The notes under the pieces are model-generated. The model did not search any database. It was not told where the DNA came from and worked only from the letters and a program-made list of their open reading frames with translations. From assembly GCA_900551965.1 (NCBI GenBank), contig URYF01000008.1:1-35891 (forward strand): 35,891 nt of DNA. Direction: 5' to 3'. Origin of the DNA: an uncultured bacterium (GTDB taxonomy: Bacteria > Cyanobacteriota > Vampirovibrionia > Gastranaerophilales > Gastranaerophilaceae). The translations under genes and the position numbers were made by a program. Positions 1-8,866 of this stretch are shown in pieces. Within the stretch, counting starts at the first letter, position 1; the number at the start of each line of letters is the position of its first letter.

Positions 1-1
1 A

Positions 2-844
2 AAATATGAACTTGAAATCATTGAAGAAAAAATGGTTTCTCAAATCCATACGCGCGAACCTTTAAATTCATCACTAAAAAATTTCCTAACACTTCCATCA
101 AAACGTATCCGTCCGGTTTTAGGGATTTTATATACAAAAGCCGCAAACCAAGGACGAATTTCGGACAAACAATTAGAACTTTTAACAGTTGTTGAACTTG
201 TTCATAATGCATCTTTAATCCATGATGATATAATTGACAAAAGTGAAATAAGACGCGGGCACAAAACCCTTTCATCAGAATTTGACAACAAACTTGCCGT
301 AATTTCAGGAGATTATATTCTCTCTCTTGCAATGGAAAAGCTTACTCAAATAAATAATATTGAAATCATAAGCCAATTTGCAAAAACAATCAGGCAAATG
401 TGTCTTGGCGAAATTAATCAAAACTTTGACAGGTTCAAAATCGGAACAATCGAAGATTATATTGAAAAAACAAAAAATAAAACAGCATACCTCTTTGAAA
501 CAACACTTGTTTGCTGCGCAATACTCGAAAGTTCTCAAAAAGATTTGTCACAAATAAGAAAACTCGGTTCAGATATCGGAATCGCATTTCAAATTCGTGA
601 TGACATCTTAAATATGACAAACTCCGATACAACAAAACCCGTTAATAATGACATTTCTGACGGGATTTACAATGCACCGGTAATCCTTGGGGATAAAAAA
701 GATAACTACATTTCAGGTATTGAAAAAACTAAGGTTTTGTTGAATAATTATATAAAAAGTGCGAAAAAACAAATAGAAACCTTACCTGATAATGAGTATA
801 AAACCGCACTGAAAGAGTTTTTGGAGCTTTTAAAAAATGTCTAA
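2..844 (+). CDS. Polyprenyl diphosphate synthase, 5' end outside the window
   Basis: Trans-type isoprenyl chain elongation enzyme (farnesyl/geranylgeranyl/longer polyprenyl diphosphate synthase family), condensing isopentenyl diphosphate onto an allylic primer. The frame is open back to base 2, so the N-terminus lies upstream; the ATG at 32 is internal, because family members have further helix before the KRIRP substrate-binding motif (normally GGKRLRP, here PSKRIRP). The first aspartate-rich motif is intact (DDIID, bases 224-238, followed by RRG). The second reads DDILN in FQIRDDILN, with Asn (bases 611-613) where Asp is usual. Product chain length cannot be judged from sequence. It overlaps signal peptidase I by 8 bases and is probably cotranscribed with it. 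The ispD gene at 5314 would supply the same pathway. Confidence 0.9.
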   Translation, partial: KYELEIIEEKMVSQIHTREPLNSSLKNFLTLPSKRIRPVLGILYTKAANQGRISDKQLELLTVVELVHNASLIHDDIIDKSEIRRGHKTLSSEFDNKLAVISGDYILSLAMEKLTQINNIEIISQFAKTIRQMCLGEINQNFDRFKIGTIEDYIEKTKNKTAYLFETTLVCCAILESSQKDLSQIRKLGSDIGIAFQIRDDILNMTNSDTTKPVNNDISDGIYNAPVILGDKKDNYISGIEKTKVLLNNYIKSAKKQIETLPDNEYKTALKEFLELLKNV

Positions 845-1634
845 AATAAATATTATGTGGGAAAATTACAAATCTAGATTAAACGAAAAACAAAAAGCGG
901 CCTGGATGCATTTTAAGGCAAAATTACCCGCAAATATACAACAGCGTTTGGATATATTTGAAGACTGGTACAAAAACTATAAAGAAACAGCTCTTTGCGA
1001 AGTTATTGAAACAGTAATTTTCGTACTTGTAATGGTTGTTATAATAAGATTTTTTGTCTTTGAAATCCGTTGGATTCCTTCCGGATCAATGAAACCGACC
1101 TTAATAGAAGGGGACAGAATAGTTGTAGAAAGAGTTTCACGATTCTTCACAGGGCCAAAACGCGGCGATATAATGGTATTTTATCCACCATCAACACAAC
1201 TTTCAAGAAAACCAATCCCGCTTTTATCACGACTAACCGGTATTTTATGTAAAGATATGGCATATATTAAAAGAGTTATAGGGCTTCCGGGAGATAAAGT
1301 CGAGATAAAATTTGAACAAAACGATGCAGCTTATGTTTATATTAACGATAAAAAATACGAAGAAGATTACATAAAAAGTGTCTATGAATATTCACCATGT
1401 ATTCAGGATAACATTAAAAATATAATTCTCCTTGGTGATACAGCAAAATGCGGTCCATTCATTCTGGATAAAGACAGCTATTTTATGATGGGCGATAACC
1501 GTGGTGACTCAAAAGACAGCAGATATTGGGGCACATTAAAGCGTGACAGATTTGTCGGGCGTGCTGTTTTAGTATTCTGGCCGCCAAAAAGAACCCAATT
1601 CTTACACCGATTAAAGGAAACCAATATTGATTAA
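837..1634 (+). CDS. lepB: Signal peptidase I
   Basis: Membrane serine protease that removes signal peptides from exported preproteins. About 50 mostly charged cytoplasmic residues precede one membrane segment (about 57-75). The catalytic serine box follows (IPSGSMKPTL, Ser84), then the catalytic lysine box (YIKRVIGLPGD, Lys145) and the conserved GDNRGDSKDSRYWG box near the C-terminus. The 265-residue length and the single membrane anchor suit a cyanobacterial or Gram-positive type rather than the two-anchor E. coli form. The ATG overlaps the end of the polyprenyl synthase gene, with GGAG about nine bases upstream inside that gene. Its stop overlaps that of the convergent small gene at 1631. 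Confidence 0.95.
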   Translation: MSKINIMWENYKSRLNEKQKAAWMHFKAKLPANIQQRLDIFEDWYKNYKETALCEVIETVIFVLVMVVIIRFFVFEIRWIPSGSMKPTLIEGDRIVVERVSRFFTGPKRGDIMVFYPPSTQLSRKPIPLLSRLTGILCKDMAYIKRVIGLPGDKVEIKFEQNDAAYVYINDKKYEEDYIKSVYEYSPCIQDNIKNIILLGDTAKCGPFILDKDSYFMMGDNRGDSKDSRYWGTLKRDRFVGRAVLVFWPPKRTQFLHRLKETNID

Positions 1635-2017
1635 AGCATGTGATAATATTTCATATAATCAGCCATAATCACAGAACTGGTGCCATTTGCAACATTTGCT
1701 TTCACAACATGCTCTTTATCTTGTGCGGTCTGATTATCAAGTTTTGAAGATTCATCATTTTTCGGATTCAACTCCTGTTGTTTTTGAATCTCTTGAACCT
1801 CTTCAATATATGCTTCAATCTTTTGCATAACCTGTGAATGCAATTTCATATCACCATCAAATGTTCCGGTAGACTGAATACCCGCGGTTTCTAAATCCTC
1901 AAGGACTTGTTCCCATTGAGAATAATTTGTTATACTTGTACCTTGCGCTTGCGCAGCAGCCTGAGCTTTGCGCAATTCGTCAATCGATTTAATATCTTCT
2001 ACATTATCCATAGCCAT
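1631..2017 (-). CDS. Small hydrophilic protein of unknown function (128 aa)
   Basis: Not a family I recognise. The product is soluble, rich in Ala, Gln, Glu and Lys, and has a likely coiled-coil helix around residues 65-90 (QVMQKIEAYIEEVQEIQKQQ) followed by a polar linker. No signal peptide or membrane segment is visible. A real gene is supported by an AAGGAGAG Shine-Dalgarno 6-7 bases before the ATG and by upstream DNA that shares a 20-base element (2087-2106) with the small gene starting at 21138. Its stop codon overlaps that of lepB in convergent orientation (shared bases 1631-1634). No catalytic motif is apparent. Confidence 0.7.
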   Translation of the reverse strand: MAMDNVEDIKSIDELRKAQAAAQAQGTSITNYSQWEQVLEDLETAGIQSTGTFDGDMKLHSQVMQKIEAYIEEVQEIQKQQELNPKNDESSKLDNQTAQDKEHVVKANVANGTSSVIMADYMKYYHML

Positions 2018-2086
2018 AATCAGCTCTCCTTATATATTCTTATAAATATAAAGATTTTTGCAGAAGCGAAATTTCACCAATCACAT

Positions 2087-2106
2087 TTTTTGTAACATTT
2101 ATTAAT
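2087..2106 (-). promoter_or_regulatory. Shared upstream element ATTAAYAAATGTTACAAAAA, copy 1
   Basis: This 20-base stretch, read on the minus strand, matches 21223-21242 at 19 of 20 positions. It lies 70 bases before the start of the 128-residue gene; the second copy lies 85 bases before another small-protein gene. The core TGTTACA also occurs, in the other orientation relative to the nearest minus-strand gene, at 21927-21933. It may be a regulator site or a -35-like element. Confidence 0.4.
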
Positions 2107-2179
2107 AATTTCTAAATCACTTAAAGATTCAAATCTAAATTGCCGTTATATTATTTGGTAGAAAACAAAGGTACACATA

Positions 2180-5100
2180 TTGGATAATTCTATTAATTTT
2201 AACAACGTAAATAAAGATATACTGCAAAATCTTCCTGAAAATCTGACAAAGAAAGATATCAATAAGAATTTTGGAGCAATTTTTGACTTAATTGATAAAA
2301 ATAAAAACGGAATTCTTAATAAAACCGAACTGATTAACTTTTTTCAAGATATTAAAAATCAAAAGTCTGAAAATACTAATGATAATGAAAATATAAATAC
2401 TATTTATGGTTTTTACCATAGTATCACAGAAGAAAATATAAAAGAATTGTCTAATGATAGTGTTTATCAATCTTTAAAACCCCAATATGAAATTCAAAAC
2501 AAAATAAATGATATTAAAGAAAATAATAAATACACCAGAGAGAAAAACGAAAAAAACGGCAATACCTATGTATATTCCCAAAATGGGGATTATCTTGGCT
2601 GTTATGACGATAAAAGTGTAATGCTACATATTCCAAATTCAAATAAAGGAACAGCGTACAGTTCCAATGGCGAAGAAGCACTTTATAGCTATGAAATACA
2701 AGACATGAACGCCGTAAAAATGAATGCACAACATAAACCACCATTATTATTTAACAAATTTTATTCTGACCATGCCGAAGTTGATAAATCTCCGGAAAAA
2801 ACAATACTGTATAGTCTATATGGCGACAGCACAATGCTTGGTTCAGAAATTGGAGAAATTAAAACATCTTATGATGAAGATGGCAATATCTCAAGACAAA
2901 TTTTAATTGACAAGAAAAATAAAACAAAAACCACATTAGATTCTAACGTGAACGGCTCAAAAATAAATTACACAGATGGTAAATTAATTTATAACATATA
3001 TTCAGATTTAGATGAAAAGAATAACGTAATATTTCAAACCAGAGTATATCCTAACGGTAGTATTACATCAATTAATAACATGCAAAACCGTAAAAATACA
3101 AACGATAGAACATTACAAAATTTTGCAATAAATACAATGGCTTCAGATATTGATTCCGCATTAAAAATGATGCTTGAACATAAAAATAACCGCGGATTTT
3201 TCAGTACAGAATGGGAAGGATTAAACATACTGGGTAATTATACTTGGGATGCTATTACCGGACGAAATGACTATAAAACAGAAAAAGAATTTACAAATTC
3301 ACTTCAGGACATGAAAGAAGCTTTTTCGCATATAAGAGCAATAGCATTAAGCGATGAGAATTTTCAACAAAAATTTAAAGAGGCTACGGGTATAGAGTTT
3401 AATCCGACAGCAATACAAAATCTTCATCATATAAGTAAAAAAGTCCAAAAAATTTCTATACTTACTGCACTTAGCAAATCATTAGACGAATGCATGAACG
3501 GCTTAACTCCGGATTCAATAAAAACAAAGCAAGAACAATATTCAATAGTGTATAAAACAGGATATGAAGATGTCATAAAAACTTTATCCACAATTATGGG
3601 ACAAGATAATGCCGCAGACTACGTCAAAAAAACAATTGCTAAATACAGCTATGGAGGAGATTTGGCAATAACAACAGCATTAAAAGGATATCTTTACGAA
3701 TTAAAAACCAGTATTAATGCAGAATCAGAAAAAACAAGAGGCGGCATCAGCGATAATATATTAGAACAACAAATGCGCTCCTTATACAGTGAAGCTTTTG
3801 GAAATAAAATGGCAGATTTCGCAGATACTTATATTACAAATAATCAACTTGGAGCTTCAATATTAGAAGCATTAACGACCATCGTAACTGCAGGAGGAAC
3901 AGCAACAACTATAGGTACAAAATTAACTCCCATAATAGGAAAAAATGCTGCAAAACTTGTTACAATAACCGGTGGAGCAGCTGTAAGCTCAGGTATTCAT
4001 ACCGCAGATGAAATATTGAGTCCAAATATGACTAATGAAGTAATTAATGGAGAATTTGATAATATTTTATCAAACAGTTTTAATACATTCAAGAACGGCT
4101 TATTATACAGCGCAATCGGCGGATATATTACTGGTCCTGCAGGTGAAAAAACTGCTAATTATTTGATGAAATATCTCTCCGCAAATTCAGCTAAAACTAC
4201 AGCTCTGTTAAATAAATCTATCAGCACAGGAATAGAAACCTCTCTGGATGCAGTTTTTGAAAACCTACTTTCAGATAAAGATATGATAGCATCATTGGAA
4301 GAGAATGGTATAATGAATCTTAGCCAAATGTATATCGGCGGACGGATTAATGAACTTTTTGCAAAATACCCGAAACTAAAAGAGGCAACAATTAAACAAA
4401 ATAAAGATGGAAGTTATACTCTCAAAAACGGCTTATCCGAGATAACTCTATCAAATACCAATGAATTATGTAAAACAGTTTTAGGCATTGATTTGAATTC
4501 TGTTAAAAATACAAGACAGGCTGAAGTTCAAAATAATATAAGTAAAATAAAAAAAGATGATACAACTACTACAACCGATAAAAAACAAAACTTTAACTAT
4601 GAAATACAAAGAAATGAAGATGGTACCGTAATTGGCATAAAATCAAATATAAATGGTGCTTTTTCACCTGAACTTACTCAAAATGTAAGTAATTTTGATC
4701 TGGTTTGTGCATTAGGAGCCGTAAATAATCAGTCAACAATTCTCAACGGGGAAATGGCTGCAAGCCGCAACCTTCAATTAACTCAAGAGATTAGAGATAA
4801 GAGCGGGCTACAAGCAAACGTATATGAAAAAGGTGACGAAATCATACTTGCCGTAAACGGATTTCATTCAGCAAAAGATATTCAACAAGGTGCATACATA
4901 ACAAAAAATAACCGTCCGGAACTTAAATACAGTGGTATTGAACTTGCAGCAAACGATACTCAATTAATAAAACTTGAGCAAATATATTTTACTTATAAAA
5001 AATTAGCCGAAGCTCAAGGGAAAAAACTAATCATAGCAGGCTATTCAATGGGCGGGGCTATGACAAGATTAGTTGCAATAAAGCATTCAGAAGATACAGC

Positions 5101-5311
5101 AACAAGATTTGTAAGTTTTAATGCTCTCGGTACAGGAAATATTCAAGACCGAAATATTGAAAGTTATGTTATAAAAGGTGATAACAAAAGCAACCCTGAA
5201 TCAGGAATTGCATCACGAGTTTATAAAGCTGACGGTACTCCTTCAAGCTTTGAGTCAACTATTTCAAACAAACACTCTATAGAAGCGTTTTTATATTGTC
5301 CAAAAAAATAG
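2180..5311 (+). CDS. Large EF-hand protein with C-terminal lipase-like domain
   Basis: A 1043-residue protein with no obvious signal peptide. Residues 39-50 form a textbook EF-hand calcium loop (DKNKNGILNKTE). Residues about 120-310 are polar and beta-rich. A Gly/Ala/Thr-rich hydrophobic stretch at about 557-612, and another near 640-665, could associate with membranes. The C-terminus resembles class 3 lipases (alpha/beta hydrolase): EIILAVNGFHS before helix KLEQIYFTYKKLAEAQ, then nucleophile elbow AGYSMGGA with Ser956, candidate acid Asp1001 and candidate His1032 twelve residues from the end. The start is TTG: an in-frame TAG at 2159 excludes earlier starts, and AAAGG lies at 2168. It stands alone between a divergent and a convergent gene. 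A calcium-dependent secreted or effector lipase/phospholipase is my inference; substrate and export route are unknown. Confidence 0.8.
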   Translation: MDNSINFNNVNKDILQNLPENLTKKDINKNFGAIFDLIDKNKNGILNKTELINFFQDIKNQKSENTNDNENINTIYGFYHSITEENIKELSNDSVYQSLKPQYEIQNKINDIKENNKYTREKNEKNGNTYVYSQNGDYLGCYDDKSVMLHIPNSNKGTAYSSNGEEALYSYEIQDMNAVKMNAQHKPPLLFNKFYSDHAEVDKSPEKTILYSLYGDSTMLGSEIGEIKTSYDEDGNISRQILIDKKNKTKTTLDSNVNGSKINYTDGKLIYNIYSDLDEKNNVIFQTRVYPNGSITSINNMQNRKNTNDRTLQNFAINTMASDIDSALKMMLEHKNNRGFFSTEWEGLNILGNYTWDAITGRNDYKTEKEFTNSLQDMKEAFSHIRAIALSDENFQQKFKEATGIEFNPTAIQNLHHISKKVQKISILTALSKSLDECMNGLTPDSIKTKQEQYSIVYKTGYEDVIKTLSTIMGQDNAADYVKKTIAKYSYGGDLAITTALKGYLYELKTSINAESEKTRGGISDNILEQQMRSLYSEAFGNKMADFADTYITNNQLGASILEALTTIVTAGGTATTIGTKLTPIIGKNAAKLVTITGGAAVSSGIHTADEILSPNMTNEVINGEFDNILSNSFNTFKNGLLYSAIGGYITGPAGEKTANYLMKYLSANSAKTTALLNKSISTGIETSLDAVFENLLSDKDMIASLEENGIMNLSQMYIGGRINELFAKYPKLKEATIKQNKDGSYTLKNGLSEITLSNTNELCKTVLGIDLNSVKNTRQAEVQNNISKIKKDDTTTTTDKKQNFNYEIQRNEDGTVIGIKSNINGAFSPELTQNVSNFDLVCALGAVNNQSTILNGEMAASRNLQLTQEIRDKSGLQANVYEKGDEIILAVNGFHSAKDIQQGAYITKNNRPELKYSGIELAANDTQLIKLEQIYFTYKKLAEAQGKKLIIAGYSMGGAMTRLVAIKHSEDTATRFVSFNALGTGNIQDRNIESYVIKGDNKSNPESGIASRVYKADGTPSSFESTISNKHSIEAFLYCPKK

Positions 5312-5313
5312 AT

Positions 5314-5967
5314 TTATTTGCTCAAATACTCTTTAGCTAGCGCCAAATCTGACTTTGTTGTAACTTTTATATTTCTGTAATCCCCTTCTACAGCATATAC
5401 ATCATACCCAAAAGCTTCAACCATGCCGGCATCATCAGTAAAACTTTTATCTGATAATTTTTCATGCACAGATTTTATCAAATTATATTCAAAGGCCTGC
5501 GGAGTCTGGGTATTATAAAGTTTTGAACGCTCAAGAGTTCTGATAATTTTACCATCCGCACCAACTTCTTTAATAGTATCAACCGTTTTTGTCATAACAG
5601 AAACAGCTTTTTTCACTTGAACCTCTGATATTACATTTTCAATCACAGATTCTGAAATCATCGGCCTTGCGCCATCATGAATTAAGACATAATCACATTT
5701 TGCAGCCTTTAATCCGTTAAAAACCGATTCTTGACGGGTTGCTCCGCCTTCTACTATTTTAATTTTATCAAGATTTGAAAAAAATTCAGATAAAATTTCA
5801 ATAATTGAACTGTTGGCACAAATTATTATTTCATCAACTTCAGATTTCAAAAAGGCTTCAACAGTATATTTTATTATTTCTTTTCCGTTAACTTTCTCCA
5901 AAAGCTTATTGGTATTTCCGTATCTTGAAGAAGTTCCGCCTGCCGTAATTATTGCACTGACTCTCAT
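5314..5967 (-). CDS. ispD: 2-C-methyl-D-erythritol 4-phosphate cytidylyltransferase
   Basis: Third step of the MEP pathway: CTP plus 2-C-methyl-D-erythritol 4-phosphate gives CDP-methylerythritol. The nucleotide-binding start is AGGTSSRYG with Arg15 and Lys21 (usual form AAGxGxRMG...PKQ; Asn20 replaces the common Pro). LIHDGARP, VDTIKE, TQTPQAF and TDDAGMVE are all in family order, and the C-terminus NIKVTTKSDLALA is typical. Its 217 residues fit the family. The start overlaps the thiL stop as ATGA, and GGAGGA lies just upstream inside thiL, so the two are translationally coupled. The stop sits two bases from that of the convergent lipase-like gene. Confidence 0.95.
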   Translation of the reverse strand: MRVSAIITAGGTSSRYGNTNKLLEKVNGKEIIKYTVEAFLKSEVDEIIICANSSIIEILSEFFSNLDKIKIVEGGATRQESVFNGLKAAKCDYVLIHDGARPMISESVIENVISEVQVKKAVSVMTKTVDTIKEVGADGKIIRTLERSKLYNTQTPQAFEYNLIKSVHEKLSDKSFTDDAGMVEAFGYDVYAVEGDYRNIKVTTKSDLALAKEYLSK

Positions 5968-6887
5968 TTTTCCTCCAAATTAAAATGATTAAAAATCTTA
6001 TTTTCAACATCTGTTTTTGAATAATAAACAGTCTTATTACCACATTTTAGCTCAATTCCTGAGCCTATCTTAGCTTCACCGATAACAACTCCGCCAAAAT
6101 CCTCATAATCTTGCGGAATAACAGCAACTATGCCATAATCCTCTCCGCCAAATAAAATAAGTTCTTGAAAATTTACAAACTGTTCAATATCTTTATCATA
6201 AGGAATTTTATCAAAATCAATGCTTAATAAAACCCCGCTTTCTGCGGCTATTGTTGATAAAGCGTCCATCAACCCATCTGATGTGTCCATCATTGCATAA
6301 TTTTCTTTAACAGTTTTACCTATATAACTGCCAAAATCAATCTGCGCTTCAGGCATCAAATGTGCTTTAACAAACTTATCAGGAGTACTCTTATTATTCA
6401 TCAACAGATTTAATCCGGCACCACTTGAACCATGCAGCCCTTTTACAACAACCTTATACCCTGCTTTGGCATTTTTACGAGATGAAATATTACGTCCTTG
6501 AGTTAAACCAATTGCGCAAACTGATATGAAAATTTTATCAGAACCTGTTATGTCCCCCCCCACAATTTCAACACCACCACCCGTAGCAGCTTTTGCACCT
6601 TTATAAAACTCATTTACAAAATCTTTGTCAATATAAGCAGGCAAAGATAGTGCTATTGTTAAATATTTAGACTCAGCTCCGCTTGATGCTATATCTGAAA
6701 TATTTACCATAACGGATTTATATCCAAGTTCATACGGAGTAATCCAATCAAGCCTGAAATGAACCCCTTCAACAAGACTGTCTTGCGTTATTACAATACC
6801 TAAATCTTTTAAATTGGCACAATCATCACCGATATATTTTGAATCAAGTACATTCTTAATCTCAGATATAAAATCTTTTTCTCTCAT
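5964..6887 (-). CDS. thiL: Thiamine-monophosphate kinase
   Basis: Last step of thiamine diphosphate synthesis, phosphorylating thiamine monophosphate with ATP. The PurM/SelD-like fold is recognised by IGDDCA (residues 19-24), TQDSLVEGVHF (35-45), VNISDIASSGA, VGGDITGSDK and MDTSDGL; the length of 307 residues is normal. The coding strand has a run of eight G in the VGGD codons (plus-strand C run 6554-6561), striking in such AT-rich DNA; the frame is intact here. It starts five bases after the stop of the GGDEF gene with no clear Shine-Dalgarno and overlaps ispD by four bases, so the three genes probably share transcripts. Confidence 0.93.
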   Translation of the reverse strand: MREKDFISEIKNVLDSKYIGDDCANLKDLGIVITQDSLVEGVHFRLDWITPYELGYKSVMVNISDIASSGAESKYLTIALSLPAYIDKDFVNEFYKGAKAATGGGVEIVGGDITGSDKIFISVCAIGLTQGRNISSRKNAKAGYKVVVKGLHGSSGAGLNLLMNNKSTPDKFVKAHLMPEAQIDFGSYIGKTVKENYAMMDTSDGLMDALSTIAAESGVLLSIDFDKIPYDKDIEQFVNFQELILFGGEDYGIVAVIPQDYEDFGGVVIGEAKIGSGIELKCGNKTVYYSKTDVENKIFNHFNLEEK

Positions 6888-6892
6888 AATAA

Positions 6893-8800
6893 CTAAACTA
6901 TATCATGCCCAATTAGAGAAATAAATTCTTTGACAAGGGTGTCATTCCATTTCTTTCCTGAATCCGCTTTAATAATTTCAAGAGCATCTTTACCTGATAA
7001 TTTTGCACGATACGGACGCTGCTCGGTCAGTGCATAATATTGGTCAATAATAAGTATAATCTGTGAAGTTAAAGGAATTTCATCTTTCGCAATTTTATTC
7101 GGATACCCTGAACCGTCCCAATTTTCGTGATGATGTTCAATAATAGGCAAAACATCTTGAATATATGAAATCGGTTTTAGGATTTCCCTTGCAGCAATTA
7201 CAGGGTGATGTTTTATTTTTTCACGCTCTTCATCTGTTAACGGAGTTGCCTTTTGCAGCAAATCATCAGGAAGCATAAGATTTCCGATATCATATAACAA
7301 AACTGCAACTCTTAAATTATCAATATCTTCTTTTGGCAAATCAAAACGTTTTGCAAGCGAAACAGCCATAAGGACTTTATTTTTAATAACACCCGGTGTA
7401 TGCATAGGATTGTATAGTTTAGTCAAAACATCTGCTACAGTATATAATGATTCTTTCGTAAACTCATCTTTATTTGCAGGTGCGTTCAATTTCAAACATA
7501 GTTCCTTTGACAAATGCTGCGCTTTTGGAATCCTGTTTTTAGAAAGAATATCAATAAATGTATTAACGGCAATTTCCTGCCAGGAAGTTTCAGAAACAGG
7601 CTGCGCAAGTGTGACACGGTTTCTGCCGTTTCGTTTTGAAGTGTACATAGCCTGATCAGTAAGTTCTAAAAGTTCTTCCACATTGTCAGTATGTTCAAAA
7701 TATGTTGCAACCCCAAGACTGCCTGTAATATGTCCGATTGTATCAATTTCGGTATTTTCAATAGATTTACGTATTCTTTCTGCCGCGACCATTGCACCTT
7801 CTGAATTGATGCCCGGTAACAAAACATTAAACTCTTCCCCGCCAATACGTGCCGGTACATCGACAGAACGGGCATTAGATTTTAAAATTTCAGAAATTGT
7901 CTTAATCGCTAAATCTCCAAAACTATGTCCATAGGTATCATTGATTTTTTTTAAATAATCCAAATCAATTCCGATAATAGAGAACGGCTGCTTTTGACGT
8001 TTTGCACGCTGAACTTCTTTTTCTAAAGCTTCTTCAAAATATCTTCGATTATAAAGTCCTGTCAGGGCATCCGTAACCGCTTGTTCTCTTACCGCTTGGA
8101 ACAAATCCGCAATAGTAATCGCCATTTCAATCTGTTTGGCAAACAGTCCGAGAAAGTCCATCTCCTCACCTGCAAGTTCTTCCCTTGCAGAAAATACACA
8201 AAACCAGCCAAATTCTTTTTCCTGGGCAATTAAAGGAACTACAATCACGGATTTTACAGGCTGATTAGATATAACTTTTTGTATTGTCTCGGGAGAAACA
8301 TCAGGTAAAACAGCAGACAAAGACATATCAATAGATCTTGTTTGAATAATTGTTCTTTGCTTCATAGTATCTGCAAAAACACTTTCAACATCATAATTCA
8401 ATCTTCTTGTCTGAATCCCCGGAGAACCTATTATATTATTTAATCTATCAATAAGCCCGTCATTTGATTGAGCAATAATACGCATATATTCACCATTCTC
8501 ATCTGCGTATTTTCGAATAATCGAACAGTGCATATAACCAAGTTCACCCTGAGTACTATTAACAATAGCTTCCAAAACATTTTCCAACGGAGTTGAAGAG
8601 TTCATCATATCCCAAATGTGCTGAAGGGTAAACATTCTTTTATTGGCATCATTTAACTCTTCTGTACGCTCGGCAATCTCACGCTCTAACTCAAGATTTC
8701 TCTCATAAATCTCAAGGTAATCACGTTTTTCATGATAAATATTATTTTCAACTTCGGAAACCTTTTTTGTTAATTCTTTAAACTTATCAAATAAACCCAT
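6893..8800 (-). CDS. GAF-GGDEF-HD-GYP-like cyclic-di-GMP signalling protein
   Basis: A 635-residue cytoplasmic protein. Order: coiled coil (about 10-60), GAF-like sensor domain (about 65-235), diguanylate cyclase GGDEF domain (about 240-400) and HD-GYP-like domain (about 450-630). The cyclase has the active-site loop GGEEF (320-324) and an RxxD inhibitory site (RSVD, 311-314) exactly five residues before it, so product-inhibited cyclic-di-GMP synthesis is likely. In the phosphodiesterase half, HHHENWDGSGYP (557-567) is intact, but the HD pair reads YD (LLYDIGN, Tyr503-Asp504). Catalysis there may be lost, leaving a sensory or binding role. AAAGGGC precedes the ATG, and a near-consensus promoter lies at 8838-8866. 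The input signal is unknown. Confidence 0.92.
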   Translation of the reverse strand: MGLFDKFKELTKKVSEVENNIYHEKRDYLEIYERNLELEREIAERTEELNDANKRMFTLQHIWDMMNSSTPLENVLEAIVNSTQGELGYMHCSIIRKYADENGEYMRIIAQSNDGLIDRLNNIIGSPGIQTRRLNYDVESVFADTMKQRTIIQTRSIDMSLSAVLPDVSPETIQKVISNQPVKSVIVVPLIAQEKEFGWFCVFSAREELAGEEMDFLGLFAKQIEMAITIADLFQAVREQAVTDALTGLYNRRYFEEALEKEVQRAKRQKQPFSIIGIDLDYLKKINDTYGHSFGDLAIKTISEILKSNARSVDVPARIGGEEFNVLLPGINSEGAMVAAERIRKSIENTEIDTIGHITGSLGVATYFEHTDNVEELLELTDQAMYTSKRNGRNRVTLAQPVSETSWQEIAVNTFIDILSKNRIPKAQHLSKELCLKLNAPANKDEFTKESLYTVADVLTKLYNPMHTPGVIKNKVLMAVSLAKRFDLPKEDIDNLRVAVLLYDIGNLMLPDDLLQKATPLTDEEREKIKHHPVIAAREILKPISYIQDVLPIIEHHHENWDGSGYPNKIAKDEIPLTSQIILIIDQYYALTEQRPYRAKLSGKDALEIIKADSGKKWNDTLVKEFISLIGHDIV

Positions 8801-8837
8801 TAATGCCCTTTTAGTTTAAACATAGATATAATAATAG

Positions 8838-8866
8838 ATTATACCATTTTTTTAGGAAAATATCAA
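8838..8866 (-). promoter_or_regulatory. Sigma-70 promoter for the GGDEF gene
   Basis: On the minus strand TTGATA (8861-8866), 17 bases, then TATAAT (8838-8843) preceded by TGG, an extended -10. Predicted transcription start is near 8831, giving a leader of about 30 bases. It overlaps the last codons of the upstream glycosyltransferase gene, so the GGDEF-thiL-ispD group can be transcribed independently. Confidence 0.75.

Noticed and set aside
5964..6887. Frameshift in thiL at the G8 tract
   Set aside because: The frame reads correctly through the tract into conserved GGDITG and on to the family C-terminus.
7683..7934. Antisense frame of 83 codons inside the GGDEF gene
   Set aside because: Lies wholly opposite the conserved cyclase domain, with no ribosome site and no protein-like features.
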